From Halorubrum sp. DM2 (GTDB lineage: Archaea > Halobacteriota > Halobacteria > Halobacteriales > Haloferacaceae), in NCBI RefSeq assembly GCF_901686465.1, contig NZ_LR594487.1, forward strand, positions 372,001 to 436,000: a stretch of 64,000 nucleotides of DNA, given 5' to 3'. Positions within the stretch are counted from its first letter, which is position 1. Every line of letters begins with the position of its first letter. A program made the position numbers and the translations under genes. Positions 52,897-60,834 of this stretch are shown here, one piece after another. The notes under the pieces are model-generated. The model was not told the origin of the DNA. It ran no database searches and was given only the letters and a program-made list of their open reading frames with translations.

Positions 52897-53274
52897 ATGA
52901 ACGGCAACAACCCGTACGCCGGGGCACCGGGTGTGACGGACGCGGGCTCGCCCGCGGCCGTCGACCTCTCTCCGGATCAGGAACGACAGCTCCGGCGCGC
53001 GGTCGCCGGAATCGTATCGCGAACCGAATCGTATCTCCCCGACAGCTACGCCGTCGGCTCCGAGCTGTCTGTCGGTGCGAACGGTCCGCAGGCGACCGTC
53101 GCCGTCAACCCCCCGGCGGGCCACCCGGTCTCCGCCGGATTCACGCCGGACCCGGAGGACCTCGACGCCGGAATTGCCGAGTCCGACACCGACGAGGTCG
53201 CCCGCGGGCTGGCCGCCAGCGCCGCGGTCCAGGTGATGGACGCCGTCGGCGACATCACGCCGACCGCCAAGTAG
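52897..53274 (+). CDS. DUF5811 family protein
   Basis: The 125-residue protein begins MNGNNPYAGAPGVTDAGSPAAVDLSPDQERQLRRAVAGIVSRTESYLPDSYAVGSELSVGANGPQATVAVNPPAGHPVSAGFTPD..., the pattern of the haloarchaeal DUF5811 family. It has an N-terminal helix after a disordered start and a beta-rich middle. The function is unknown. I prefer the ATG at 52897 over one five codons earlier. It precedes the aspartoacylase-family gene in convergent orientation. Confidence 0.8.
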   Translation: MNGNNPYAGAPGVTDAGSPAAVDLSPDQERQLRRAVAGIVSRTESYLPDSYAVGSELSVGANGPQATVAVNPPAGHPVSAGFTPDPEDLDAGIAESDTDEVARGLAASAAVQVMDAVGDITPTAK

Positions 53275-53311
53275 CGACGCCGCTCGTTCCGATCAGTCTG
53301 AACCGTTTCGT

Positions 53312-54256
53312 TCAGTTCGCCCCGCCTCGTTTTCCGTCGTCCTCGCTTCCGTCGTCGCCTCCCGTACTCCCCTCCTCGCCCTCCGCGTCGTCCTCCTCGT
53401 CGATCGGGTACACTCGATTCTCGCCCACTCCGGGCGGTTTCACGATGCCGGTGACGCGGCCGTACATGCCGAAGATATCGTCGTAGCCGCGTTCGCTGGC
53501 GAGGATCGGGACCACGCCGGGCTCCTCGACGCGGTGGGTGTACACGTCGTCCTCGGCGAACACCGCGCCCTCCGGGATCGGCTCGAAGTTCGCGAAGTGG
53601 ACGTGCGGCTCCCCGCCGCCCTTCGGCACCTCCTCGCGGCCCTCGACCACCGTCGTCTCCGAGAACGTCGGCTCCTCGTCCGCGATCGCGCCGTGGACGC
53701 GGAGGAACGCCCGACACGCCTCGTAGCCGAACTCGACGGCCTCCTCGCTGCCCTGCCGGCCCACCTCGATCGAGACGGTGTGGGGGACGGTGGAGTCGAG
53801 CGTCGTCGACCGCAGCCCGCTCGCGTCGACGACGTGGTCGACCGGAAGCCCGGTGACGGTGCGACGGACCGACTCCGTGAGGTCGCTGAAGATGGCGAAC
53901 GGCGGCGGCGCGCTGTGGGAGGTGTGGAGCGCGAGCACGGCGTCGAACCCCTCCAGCTCGGCGGCGAGCCGCGCCGCCAGCGCGCGCTCGTACTCGTCGC
54001 TGTCGGCGTCGCCCGGGAACGACCGGTTGAGGTCGGCGTCGGTATAACGCGTCTCGGCCGCTATCGCCGGCTCGTTGGCGATTATCAGCCGGACGAGTCC
54101 CGCCGAACCAGATCCGTCCTCGGTCGTCTCATCGAGGGGATCGAGTTCGTCCGCGAGGCGTCTCACTATCCGTTCGCCGGCGGGCTCGTCGCCGTGGATT
54201 CCGCCGACGATCGCGACGCGGGCCGACCCCGCCGACCCGCGGTCGATCGTTTGCAT
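53312..54256 (-). CDS. Succinylglutamate desuccinylase/aspartoacylase family protein
   Basis: The 314-residue zinc hydrolase resembles aspartoacylase and succinylglutamate desuccinylase: the zinc site GGIHGDEPAGERIV, then NEPAIAAETRYTDADLNRSFPGD, LHTSHSAPPPFA and VSIEVGRQGSEEAVEFGY are the family signatures (histidine, glutamate and arginine around the metal). Such enzymes free an amino acid from an N-acyl form. The C-terminal third (about 205-300) is a beta domain with an acidic tail. Substrate not assigned. The ATG at 54256 has a TATA box (54281-54286) 28 bases upstream. Confidence 0.88.
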   Translation of the reverse strand: MQTIDRGSAGSARVAIVGGIHGDEPAGERIVRRLADELDPLDETTEDGSGSAGLVRLIIANEPAIAAETRYTDADLNRSFPGDADSDEYERALAARLAAELEGFDAVLALHTSHSAPPPFAIFSDLTESVRRTVTGLPVDHVVDASGLRSTTLDSTVPHTVSIEVGRQGSEEAVEFGYEACRAFLRVHGAIADEEPTFSETTVVEGREEVPKGGGEPHVHFANFEPIPEGAVFAEDDVYTHRVEEPGVVPILASERGYDDIFGMYGRVTGIVKPPGVGENRVYPIDEEDDAEGEEGSTGGDDGSEDDGKRGGAN

Positions 54257-54280
54257 ACGCACTCTACGTCGCGGTCGGTT

Positions 54281-54286
54281 CATAAA
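54281..54286 (-). promoter_or_regulatory. TATA box of the aspartoacylase-family gene
   Basis: TTTATG on the minus strand is about 28 bases before the ATG at 54256. Confidence 0.55.
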
Positions 54287-54353
54287 TCGTCGCGGTCCGC
54301 GACGGGCGGCCGCTCGCCGGTCGCTGATGGACCCTCGGGCCGTCGGGGCCCCG

Positions 54354-56018
54354 CTACCGGAACCGCTCCGCGAGCGCGACCCGGTACCGCCGCGCCAGCC
54401 GCCGCGCGACGAACCGGTCGCGGGGGTCGACGCCGAGGAGTGAAAGCGACGACGCGTACGCGGCGAGTCCGACCGGAACGCCGGCGAGGACGGCGGTCGG
54501 TCCGGCGAACAGCGCGCGGACCGCGTACATCGCGGCGACGGCGACGCCGCCGGCCGCGAGCGGCGGGAGGAAGGTGCGGTCGAACGGCCACAGCCCCTCG
54601 AAGTGACGCAGGAGGACGACCTGAATTCCGTTCTGGACCGCGATGGCGAGGGACGTGCCGAGCGCGGCCCCGACGAGCCCGTACCGGACGACGAACGCGT
54701 ACGTCAGTCCGACGTTGAGGACCGCGAGCAGCCAGTCGAGCGCCATCCGCGCGTACTGGTGGTCGGTCATCATCAGGAGCCACCCGGTCGCGCCGACCGC
54801 GCTCCCGACGAACACCCCGCCGAGGTAGACGACGAGCGGGAGGTAGCCGGCGACGTACGGCTCGCCGAACAGCGCCAGCATCTCCCGGCCGTACACGGTC
54901 AACACGGCGAGGATCGGCACGACCGCGGTGACGATCTGTCGCGTGACGGAGCCGTACACCGCGTTGAGCGTCTCGGTCCGGCCGCTCGCGTACAGCTCGG
55001 AGGCGACCGGCGGGAGCAGTTGGTTGAAGGAGAGGAGGGGGATCCACGCGACCGCGATCACCACGAGGACGACGTTGTACACGCCGGCCGCGGTCGCCGT
55101 CAGCAGCGCGCCGACGAGCAGCACGTCGACGCGGTTCTGGAACACCTTCCCGAGGCTGCTCATCGCGACCGGGGCCGCGTGGTCGTAGAACCGCCGCGCC
55201 TCCCCGCGAACGCCCCGGATCGACGGGCGGACGCCGGTGACCGACGCGGAGAGTGGGACGGCGGCCGCGGCGAGCAGCGCTGTCGCGGCGACGATCGCGC
55301 CGGCGACGCCGACGACGGAGTAGCCGAGCGCGAGCGCCCCGAGCGCGCCGACGAGCCGGACGCCCGGCCGGAGCAGCTTGTTGAACAGGATCTCGCCGCG
55401 GGCGGAGCCGACCGCGCGGAAGAGCGCGGACGCGACCATCACCACGCCGAGGAAGCCGACGAGGGCCCCGAACGCGCGCATCGTCCCCGGAAACGCCGGC
55501 TCGGTGACGGTCCGGGCGTTTATCGCCGGCGCAGCGAGCCAGACGCCGCCGGCGAACGCGACCCCGAACCCGACCGTCGTCGCGTACGCGAGGCCGGCGA
55601 CCGTCCCCTGCCGCCCCGGATCGTCCGCGTACTCGGGAAGATACCGCTGAATGGCGGGGACGCTCCCGAACGTCACGAGCCGCGAGCACAACTGTGCGAT
55701 CCGCCACGCCAGCGCGTAGACGCCGTAGGCCGTCGGCCCGAGTCCGCGGGTCAGGACGAACTCGGTCGCGGCCGTCAGCGCCCGCTGGCCCGCGACCCCG
55801 CCCGAGGTGAGTACCGCGCCGTGCGCGATGGTCTCCAAGGCCTCGCGCTCGTCGGCGGGGATCGAGTCGGTCGCGCGCTCGTCGCCCCCGTCGTGCTCGT
55901 CGCCCTCGTCGCGCTCGTCGCCCCCGTCGTGCTCGTCGCCCCCGTCGTGCTCGTCGCCCTCTCCGCGCTCGTTGCCCTCCCCGCGCTCGGTCGCCGTTTC
56001 GTCGCGTTCGCTCTCCAC
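54354..56018 (-). CDS. Polysaccharide/lipid-linked oligosaccharide flippase (MOP superfamily)
   Basis: The 554-residue protein has about fourteen hydrophobic segments starting after residue 80 (VLTSGGVAGQRALTAATEFVLTRGLGPTAYGVYALAWRIAQ), the pattern of Wzx/MATE-type flippases that move lipid-linked sugars across the membrane. The first 50 residues are an acidic repeat of five-residue GDEHD-type units, encoded by a 15-bp tandem DNA repeat (55874-55975). No glycosyltransferases or sugar genes lie near, which is unusual for this family. It could have an alternative start after the repeat region, since only the later part is conserved. Confidence 0.85.
   Translation of the reverse strand: MESERDETATERGEGNERGEGDEHDGGDEHDGGDERDEGDEHDGGDERATDSIPADEREALETIAHGAVLTSGGVAGQRALTAATEFVLTRGLGPTAYGVYALAWRIAQLCSRLVTFGSVPAIQRYLPEYADDPGRQGTVAGLAYATTVGFGVAFAGGVWLAAPAINARTVTEPAFPGTMRAFGALVGFLGVVMVASALFRAVGSARGEILFNKLLRPGVRLVGALGALALGYSVVGVAGAIVAATALLAAAAVPLSASVTGVRPSIRGVRGEARRFYDHAAPVAMSSLGKVFQNRVDVLLVGALLTATAAGVYNVVLVVIAVAWIPLLSFNQLLPPVASELYASGRTETLNAVYGSVTRQIVTAVVPILAVLTVYGREMLALFGEPYVAGYLPLVVYLGGVFVGSAVGATGWLLMMTDHQYARMALDWLLAVLNVGLTYAFVVRYGLVGAALGTSLAIAVQNGIQVVLLRHFEGLWPFDRTFLPPLAAGGVAVAAMYAVRALFAGPTAVLAGVPVGLAAYASSLSLLGVDPRDRFVARRLARRYRVALAERFR
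55874..55975. repeat. 15-bp tandem repeat encoding an acidic tail
   Basis: Copies of a 15-bp unit like GTCGCCCCCGTCGTG and its variants stand in tandem, coding on the minus strand for (G/E)DEHD/ERDE units at the flippase N-terminus. Slippage at such repeats can change length between strains. Confidence 0.8.
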
Positions 56019-56109
56019 GGTCGCCTCTGCCGATCCGGTCGCGATCGCGCGGAAAAAGGGACGCGTTTCGCCGTCGCCACCGACGGGGATTCTCTCCCTG
56101 AACCCCGAT

Positions 56110-57096
56110 TCACCAGCGCTGGTGGACGTGCGCCCGCACGTGCTCGTCGTACACCTCGCCTGCGGCCTCGCGCTCGGTTTCGGAGAGGGGGTCCGCCTCG
56201 CTCGCGGCCGCGTTCGACCGGACGTGTTCGGGCGTCGTCGACCCCGGAATCACGGTCGAGACTGCGTCGTGATCGAGGATCCACCGCAGCGCGAACTCCG
56301 GCAGGGGCCGGTCGTCGGGCAGGCGCTCGCCGAGCGCGTCGACCGCGTCGAGGCCCGCCTCGAAGGGGACGCCCGCGAACGTCTCGCCCACGTCGAACGC
56401 CTCGCCCTCGCGGTTGTAGTTGCGGTGGTCGTCCTCGGGGAACTCGTCGTCGCGCGAGAGCGCGCCCGTGAGCAGCCCGGAGGCGAGCGGCACCCGACAG
56501 ATCACGCCGACATCGCGCGCGGCGGCCTCCTCCAAGAACAGCGCCGCCGGGCGCTGGCGGAAGGGGTTGAAGATGATCTGGACCGTCTCGACGCCCGGGT
56601 ACTCGATCGCTTTGAGCCCCTCCTCGACGCGCTCGACGCTGACGCCGTAGGCGTCGATCCGCCCCTCCTCGGCGAGCGTCGCCAGCGCGTCGAACGTCTC
56701 CGGCCGGTAGTAGACGTCCGTCGGCGGGCAGTGGAGTTGGACCAGATCCAGCGTCTCGGTCCCCAGATTCTCTCGCGACCGATTCACGAAGCGCCGCAGG
56801 TTCGCCTCGCCGTACCCGTCCGCCTCGTGCGGGTCGAGTCGGCGGCCGGCCTTCGTCGCGACCGTCACGTCGCCGCTCGCGATCTCGTCGGCTAGCACCT
56901 CGCCGACGATCCGCTCCGAGCGTCCGTCGCCGTACACGTCGGCGGTGTCGAAGAAGTCGACGCCGGCGTCGCGGGCGGCCTCGACCGCCGCGACCGCCTC
57001 GTCTTCGGTGACCTCGCCCCAGTCGCCGCCGATCTGCCAGGCCCCGTAGCCGACCTCGCTGACGCGTCCGACGCCGCCGAGTTCTCGGTGATTCAT
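56110..57096 (-). CDS. Aldo/keto reductase
   Basis: The 328-residue protein is an aldo/keto reductase: the catalytic aspartate and tyrosine in FFDTADVYGDGRSERIVGEVL, the lysine in VTVATKAGRRLDPHEADGY, the histidine in LVQLHCPPTD and the NADP-binding end VIPGSTTPEHVRSN. The substrate of this family is not predictable. I chose the ATG at 57096 (MNHRELGGVGRVSEVGYGAWQIGG), typical of the family start; the frame extends upstream in the repeat-free gap. It stands alone. Confidence 0.9.
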   Translation of the reverse strand: MNHRELGGVGRVSEVGYGAWQIGGDWGEVTEDEAVAAVEAARDAGVDFFDTADVYGDGRSERIVGEVLADEIASGDVTVATKAGRRLDPHEADGYGEANLRRFVNRSRENLGTETLDLVQLHCPPTDVYYRPETFDALATLAEEGRIDAYGVSVERVEEGLKAIEYPGVETVQIIFNPFRQRPAALFLEEAAARDVGVICRVPLASGLLTGALSRDDEFPEDDHRNYNREGEAFDVGETFAGVPFEAGLDAVDALGERLPDDRPLPEFALRWILDHDAVSTVIPGSTTPEHVRSNAAASEADPLSETEREAAGEVYDEHVRAHVHQRW

Positions 57097-57175
57097 GCGC
57101 CGATCTGATCGCGGCGGGGGCAAGGGCGTTCCGGAGGCGGAATTCGAGTTCTTACGCTAGTCCACACTCCCGGTC

Positions 57176-57650
57176 GCGGTGGCGCGCGCCTCCGAGCGCC
57201 CCACAGGGCGCGAGGAGCGCCGCGCGAGGGAGTCAGTCGCCGGAGCAACGCGGAGGCGACCGACGAGGCTGGGGAGGTATGAGGTGCGGTTGCTGTGCGG
57301 TGTGGGGTGGGACTCGAAGGGGCAGCCGCGAGGACGAAGCACGACGAAGTAAGCACCGCAGGGAGTGAGCGAAGCGAACGACCGAGGAGCACAGCGAGTC
57401 GCGCGAGTCCCGCGAGCGAAAGCGAGCGGGACCACGAAAGACGCAGCGCCGAGCGAAGCGAGGCGACCGTCTTTCGGAGGTCCTCGCGGCTGGGGCTTCG
57501 ACGGTGTTCGTGCGCTCAGCGATTTATAAACAAGATCATCGTACAGCCGATCGGCTGGGACTTCGACGGTGTTCGTACCGATCAGCCATTTATAAACAAA
57601 TCTGCTCTCGTACGGCCGAGCAGCCGGGGGATCTGGAATCTTCTGCCGAT
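57176..57650 (-). repeat. Hairpin-rich intergenic element, copy I with satellite array and TATA boxes
   Basis: Read on the minus strand: a degenerate satellite (57650-57610, CGGCT-GCTC-GGCCG), a second one (57580-57541, CAGCC-GATC-GGCTG), then the main element (57510-57176). TATA-like TTTATAAAT at 57668, 57592 and 57528 (centres) each stand about 27 bases before a unit. Hairpin 3 has an extra inserted region (57403-57475) holding two added hairpins (GTCCCGC/GCGGGAC and CGAAAGACG/CGTCTTTCG). Hairpin 2 (GTCGGTCGCC with GGCGACTGAC) uses a G-U wobble in this strand. It fills the 658-bp gap 57097-57754. Confidence 0.8.
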
Positions 57651-57754
57651 TTTACGGCAACCACTTATAAATAATCGGCCGAGAGCGTTCGCGTCGCCTC
57701 CCGGAACCTGCTGTCGAGCGCGACAGAACGAGCTCCGTGACGGCAAACAGCCAC

Positions 57755-58870
57755 TTATAAGACGGCTTCCAAGGCGTCCATCGTCTCCTCGACGCGGTCG
57801 ACGCGGGCGTTGTGGCCCATGTGGCCGACCCTGAGAATGTCGTCCGCACTCTCGCCGAGTCCGGTCGCCAGCACCACGTCGTGCGCCTCCCGCAGTCGCT
57901 CCTGTAACTCCGCGGCCCGCCCCGGAACCCGGAACGCGGTCACGGTCGGCGAACTTCGCTCCGAGTCCGGGACCGTCTCCAACCCCAACGCCGCGCCGCG
58001 CTCTCGACACCGCGCCGCGGCCGACTCGTGTCGCTCCCGGACCGCGTCGAGCCCCTCCGCCAGCCATAGGTCGAGCGCCGCGTCGAGCGCGACGACCTCG
58101 GTCGTCAGGTGCGTGTACGGGAATTCGTCGCTCACGTCGCGGAACGGGAGGAAATTCGCGTACAGCGAGTGCGGGTCCCGCTCCTCCATCGCGGCCCACG
58201 CGCGGTCGCTCACCGCGGCCGTCGCGAGCCCCGGCGGGGCGCTGAAACACTTCTGGGACGCGCCGAGACACACGTCGATGCGGTCGGTCGGCACGGCCAC
58301 CCCGCCGAGCGAGGAGACGGCGTCGACGACCGTGAGTATCTCCCCGTCAGCGGCCTCGATCCGGTCGAGCGCGGCGTCGATATCGTTCAGCGTCCCGGTC
58401 GGCGTCTCGCAGTGGACGGTCGTCGCGAGGTCGAAGTCGGCGTCGTCGGCCGCGAGCGCCTCGTCGAGCGCGTCGAGCGGGAGCGGCTCGTCGTGGGGAG
58501 CGGCGACGAGCGTCGCCTCGCCGCCGTACGACTCGACGAAGTCGGCGAACCCCTCGCCGTAGAGCCCGTTCGACAGGCACAACACCTCGGTTCCGGGTTC
58601 GACCAGCGAGGCGACGGCCGCCTCCAGCCCTAAGATTCCCTCGCCGCCGAGGACGACCACGTCGCGCTCGGCGGTCGCGGCGCTTCCCCGGTCGTCCGCG
58701 CCTGCGTTCTCGGCTCCCCCCGAATCGACGCCGTAGACGGTCGCGAGTCGCTCCGTGACCCGACCGTATATCTCCCGGAATCGCGGGTCCACGTCGGGAT
58801 TGATCAGCTCGCGGGACATCGCCTCGCGCACCGGTTCGGGGACCGCGGTCGGTCCCGGCGTCATGAGCAT
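57755..58870 (-). CDS. Class V pyridoxal phosphate aminotransferase (alanine-glyoxylate/serine-pyruvate type)
   Basis: The 371-residue enzyme has the class V fold: MLMTPGPTAVPEPVREAMSRELINPDVDPRF near the start, GGEGILGLEAAVASLVEPGTEVLCLSNGLYGEGFADFVES, the PLP region TVHCETPTGTLNDI, VVDAVSSLGGVAVPTD and the lysine in CLGASQKCFSAPPGLA. The LTPGPT pattern is typical of alanine-glyoxylate or serine-pyruvate aminotransferases. The ATG at 58870 has a TATA box (58894-58899) 27 bases upstream; a second ATG two codons later is possible. The acidic loop near 50-70 is variable. Confidence 0.9.
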   Translation of the reverse strand: MLMTPGPTAVPEPVREAMSRELINPDVDPRFREIYGRVTERLATVYGVDSGGAENAGADDRGSAATAERDVVVLGGEGILGLEAAVASLVEPGTEVLCLSNGLYGEGFADFVESYGGEATLVAAPHDEPLPLDALDEALAADDADFDLATTVHCETPTGTLNDIDAALDRIEAADGEILTVVDAVSSLGGVAVPTDRIDVCLGASQKCFSAPPGLATAAVSDRAWAAMEERDPHSLYANFLPFRDVSDEFPYTHLTTEVVALDAALDLWLAEGLDAVRERHESAAARCRERGAALGLETVPDSERSSPTVTAFRVPGRAAELQERLREAHDVVLATGLGESADDILRVGHMGHNARVDRVEETMDALEAVL

Positions 58871-58893
58871 ACGCCCCGGTTTGGCCGGGCGAA

Positions 58894-58899
58894 CATAAA
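58894..58899 (-). promoter_or_regulatory. TATA box of the class V aminotransferase gene
   Basis: TTTATG on the minus strand is 27 bases before the ATG at 58870. Confidence 0.55.
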
Positions 58900-58904
58900 C
58901 GGAC

Positions 58905-58973
58905 CGCGGGAGCGACAGAACGATCTGCGAGAGCGCGGGAACACGAAAATGACCTGCGGGAGCGCGGGAACGA
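58905..58973. repeat. Imperfect short repeats in a divergent promoter gap
   Basis: Three related stretches (from GCGGGAGCGACAGAACGA at 58905, TGCGAGAGCGCGGGAACACGA at about 58925 and TGCGGGAGCGCGGGAACGAC at 58954) lie between the divergent aminotransferase and DUF457-type genes. They could be binding sites or chance GC-rich repetition. Confidence 0.4.
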
Positions 58974-58993
58974 CTCCACGGGAACCCGACACG

Positions 58994-59000
58994 TTCATAT
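58994..59000 (+). promoter_or_regulatory. TATA box of the DUF457-type gene
   Basis: TTCATAT is about 30 bases before the ATG at 59027. Confidence 0.45.
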
Positions 59001-59026
59001 CGTTCTGTCGCCTCGTTTCCGCCACG

Positions 59027-59626
59027 ATGATGCTCCCGACCCACGTGCTCGCGGGGATGCTCCTCGCGGCCCCGCTGGTTCGGGTCGCGCCGGAGCTGGC
59101 CCCGGTCGGGTTCGCCGCCGGCTTCCTCGGCGGTCTCTTCCCCGACCTCGACATGTACACCGGGCACCGCAAGACGTTCCACTACCCCGTCTACTACTCC
59201 GCGCTCGCGGTTCCGGCGACGCTGGCCGCGCTCCTCGCTCCCTCCACGGTCACCGTCGCCGTCGCCCTCTTCCTCCTCGGGGCGGCGCTCCACAGCGTCG
59301 CCGACGTGTTCGGCGGCGGCTTGGAGCTCCGGCCGTGGGAGGGCAACTCCGACCGCGCGGTGTACGATCACTACCGCGAGGAGTGGGTCGCCCCGCACCG
59401 CGGCGTCCGGTACGACGGCGCGGTCGAGGACCTCGCGATCTGCGTCGCGCTAGCGATCCCCCTCCTCCTCTTGGTCAACAGCCCGCTCCGCGAGGTCGTG
59501 ATCGGCACGGTCGTCGTCGCGGCCGTGTACGCCGTCCTGCGCCGACGCCTCGCGGAGATCGCGGCGGCGCTGATCCGGCTGCTCCCCGACGCCCTCGACC
59601 CCTACCTCCCCGAGCGGTATCGGTGA
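59027..59626 (+). CDS. YdjM/DUF457-type membrane-bound metal-dependent hydrolase
   Basis: The 199-residue protein has the pattern MMLPTHVLAGMLLAAPL..GFAAGFLGGLFPDLDMYTGHRKTFHYPVYYSALA, with the conserved PTH, FPDLD and HRKTFHY clusters that bind metal in this family of membrane proteins, followed by hydrophobic segments (near 70-95, 155-190). Known relatives are induced by SOS or phage systems in bacteria, and the reaction is undefined. The ATG at 59027 fits the TATA box. Confidence 0.8.
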   Translation: MMLPTHVLAGMLLAAPLVRVAPELAPVGFAAGFLGGLFPDLDMYTGHRKTFHYPVYYSALAVPATLAALLAPSTVTVAVALFLLGAALHSVADVFGGGLELRPWEGNSDRAVYDHYREEWVAPHRGVRYDGAVEDLAICVALAIPLLLLVNSPLREVVIGTVVVAAVYAVLRRRLAEIAAALIRLLPDALDPYLPERYR

Positions 59627-59805
59627 GGCGTCGTCGCGGCCGTCGCGGCGGCCTCGCCGTTTCCGCCCGGCCGGGTCTCCCGCGAACCGACTCGGATCAC
59701 GGTCGACGTCGCCGGCTGGATCAACGTTATTAGGTGTCCCGACTCGTTTCATCCGACAACAGTCCGCGCCGGCGACCGGGTCGGTTCCGGCGCGCACGAC
59801 CCACC

Positions 59806-60834
59806 ATGCAACAGTACCTCGACCTCGTCGACGACGCGCTCTCGACGGGCACGTACAAGCCGAACCGGACCGGCGTCGACACCATCGCGACGTTCAGCGG
59901 GCAGTACACGATCGACCTCGCCGAGGGGTTCCCGCTCTTGACTACGAAGAAGATGGACGGCTACCGGTGGAACTCGCTCATCCACGAGGTGTTGTGGTAC
60001 CTCTCCGGCGAGGAACACATCCGGAATCTCCGCGAGGAGACGAAGATCTGGGACGCGTGGGCCGACGACGAGGGGAAGCTCGACACCGCGTACGGCCGGT
60101 TCTGGCGACGTTATCCGGTTCCGGCGGACGACGCCGCGCTCCCCGGCGAGACGTGGCCCGACGACGCGCACCGCTGGGTCACCGTCGAGGAGGCCGACGA
60201 CGGGACGGAACGCCGCACGTTCGATCAGATAGGGTACGTCCTCGACACGCTGGCGGAGAACCCCCACTCGCGCCGGATGGTCGTGAACGCGTGGCACCCG
60301 GCGAACGCCGCCGTCTCGACGCTGCCGCCCTGCCACTACAGCTTCGTGGTGAACGTCCAGGACGGGCGGCTCAATCTCCATCTCACGCAGCGCTCGGGCG
60401 ACATCGCGCTCGGCGTCCCGTTCAACATCGCGGCGTACGCGCTGCTCGCGAACGCACTCGCCCAGCGGACCGGCTTCGAGGTCGGCGAGTTCGGTCACAC
60501 CGTCGTCGACGCCCACGTCTACTGCGGCCGCGGCGACCGCGGGAAGTGGTACGCGAACAACCTGAAGTACGTCCAAGAGCGGCTCGCGAACGTCGAGAGC
60601 AAAGAGGAGTACCTCGACGTGAAAAGCTGGGTCGAGCGCACCGCGCCCGACGAGCCGAACGGTCAGGAGGGGTACGACCACGTGCCCGGCCTGCTCGAAC
60701 AGCTCTCGCGGACGCCCCGCGACCGCCCGCGGATCGAGATCGCGGACGCACCGCTCGACGAACTGACCTACGACGATGTCGAACTCGTCGACTACGAGAG
60801 CACGGACGGCATCTCGTTCGCGGTCGCGGAGTGA
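59806..60834 (+). CDS. thyA: Thymidylate synthase ThyA
   Basis: The 342-residue enzyme makes dTMP from dUMP with methylene-tetrahydrofolate. The active-site cysteine is in NAAVSTLPPCHYSFVVNV, and the dUMP and folate motifs HLTQRSGDIALGVPFNIAAYALLANALAQ and GDVHVY-like HTVVDAHVYCGRGDR are present. An insertion of about 40 acidic residues follows ...TAYGRFWRRYPV (VPADDAALPGETWPDDAHRWVTVEEADDGTER), typical of haloarchaea. The ATG at 59806 begins MQQYLDLVDDALSTGTYKPNRTG. The stop overlaps folA by one base. Confidence 0.95.
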   Translation: MQQYLDLVDDALSTGTYKPNRTGVDTIATFSGQYTIDLAEGFPLLTTKKMDGYRWNSLIHEVLWYLSGEEHIRNLREETKIWDAWADDEGKLDTAYGRFWRRYPVPADDAALPGETWPDDAHRWVTVEEADDGTERRTFDQIGYVLDTLAENPHSRRMVVNAWHPANAAVSTLPPCHYSFVVNVQDGRLNLHLTQRSGDIALGVPFNIAAYALLANALAQRTGFEVGEFGHTVVDAHVYCGRGDRGKWYANNLKYVQERLANVESKEEYLDVKSWVERTAPDEPNGQEGYDHVPGLLEQLSRTPRDRPRIEIADAPLDELTYDDVELVDYESTDGISFAVAE

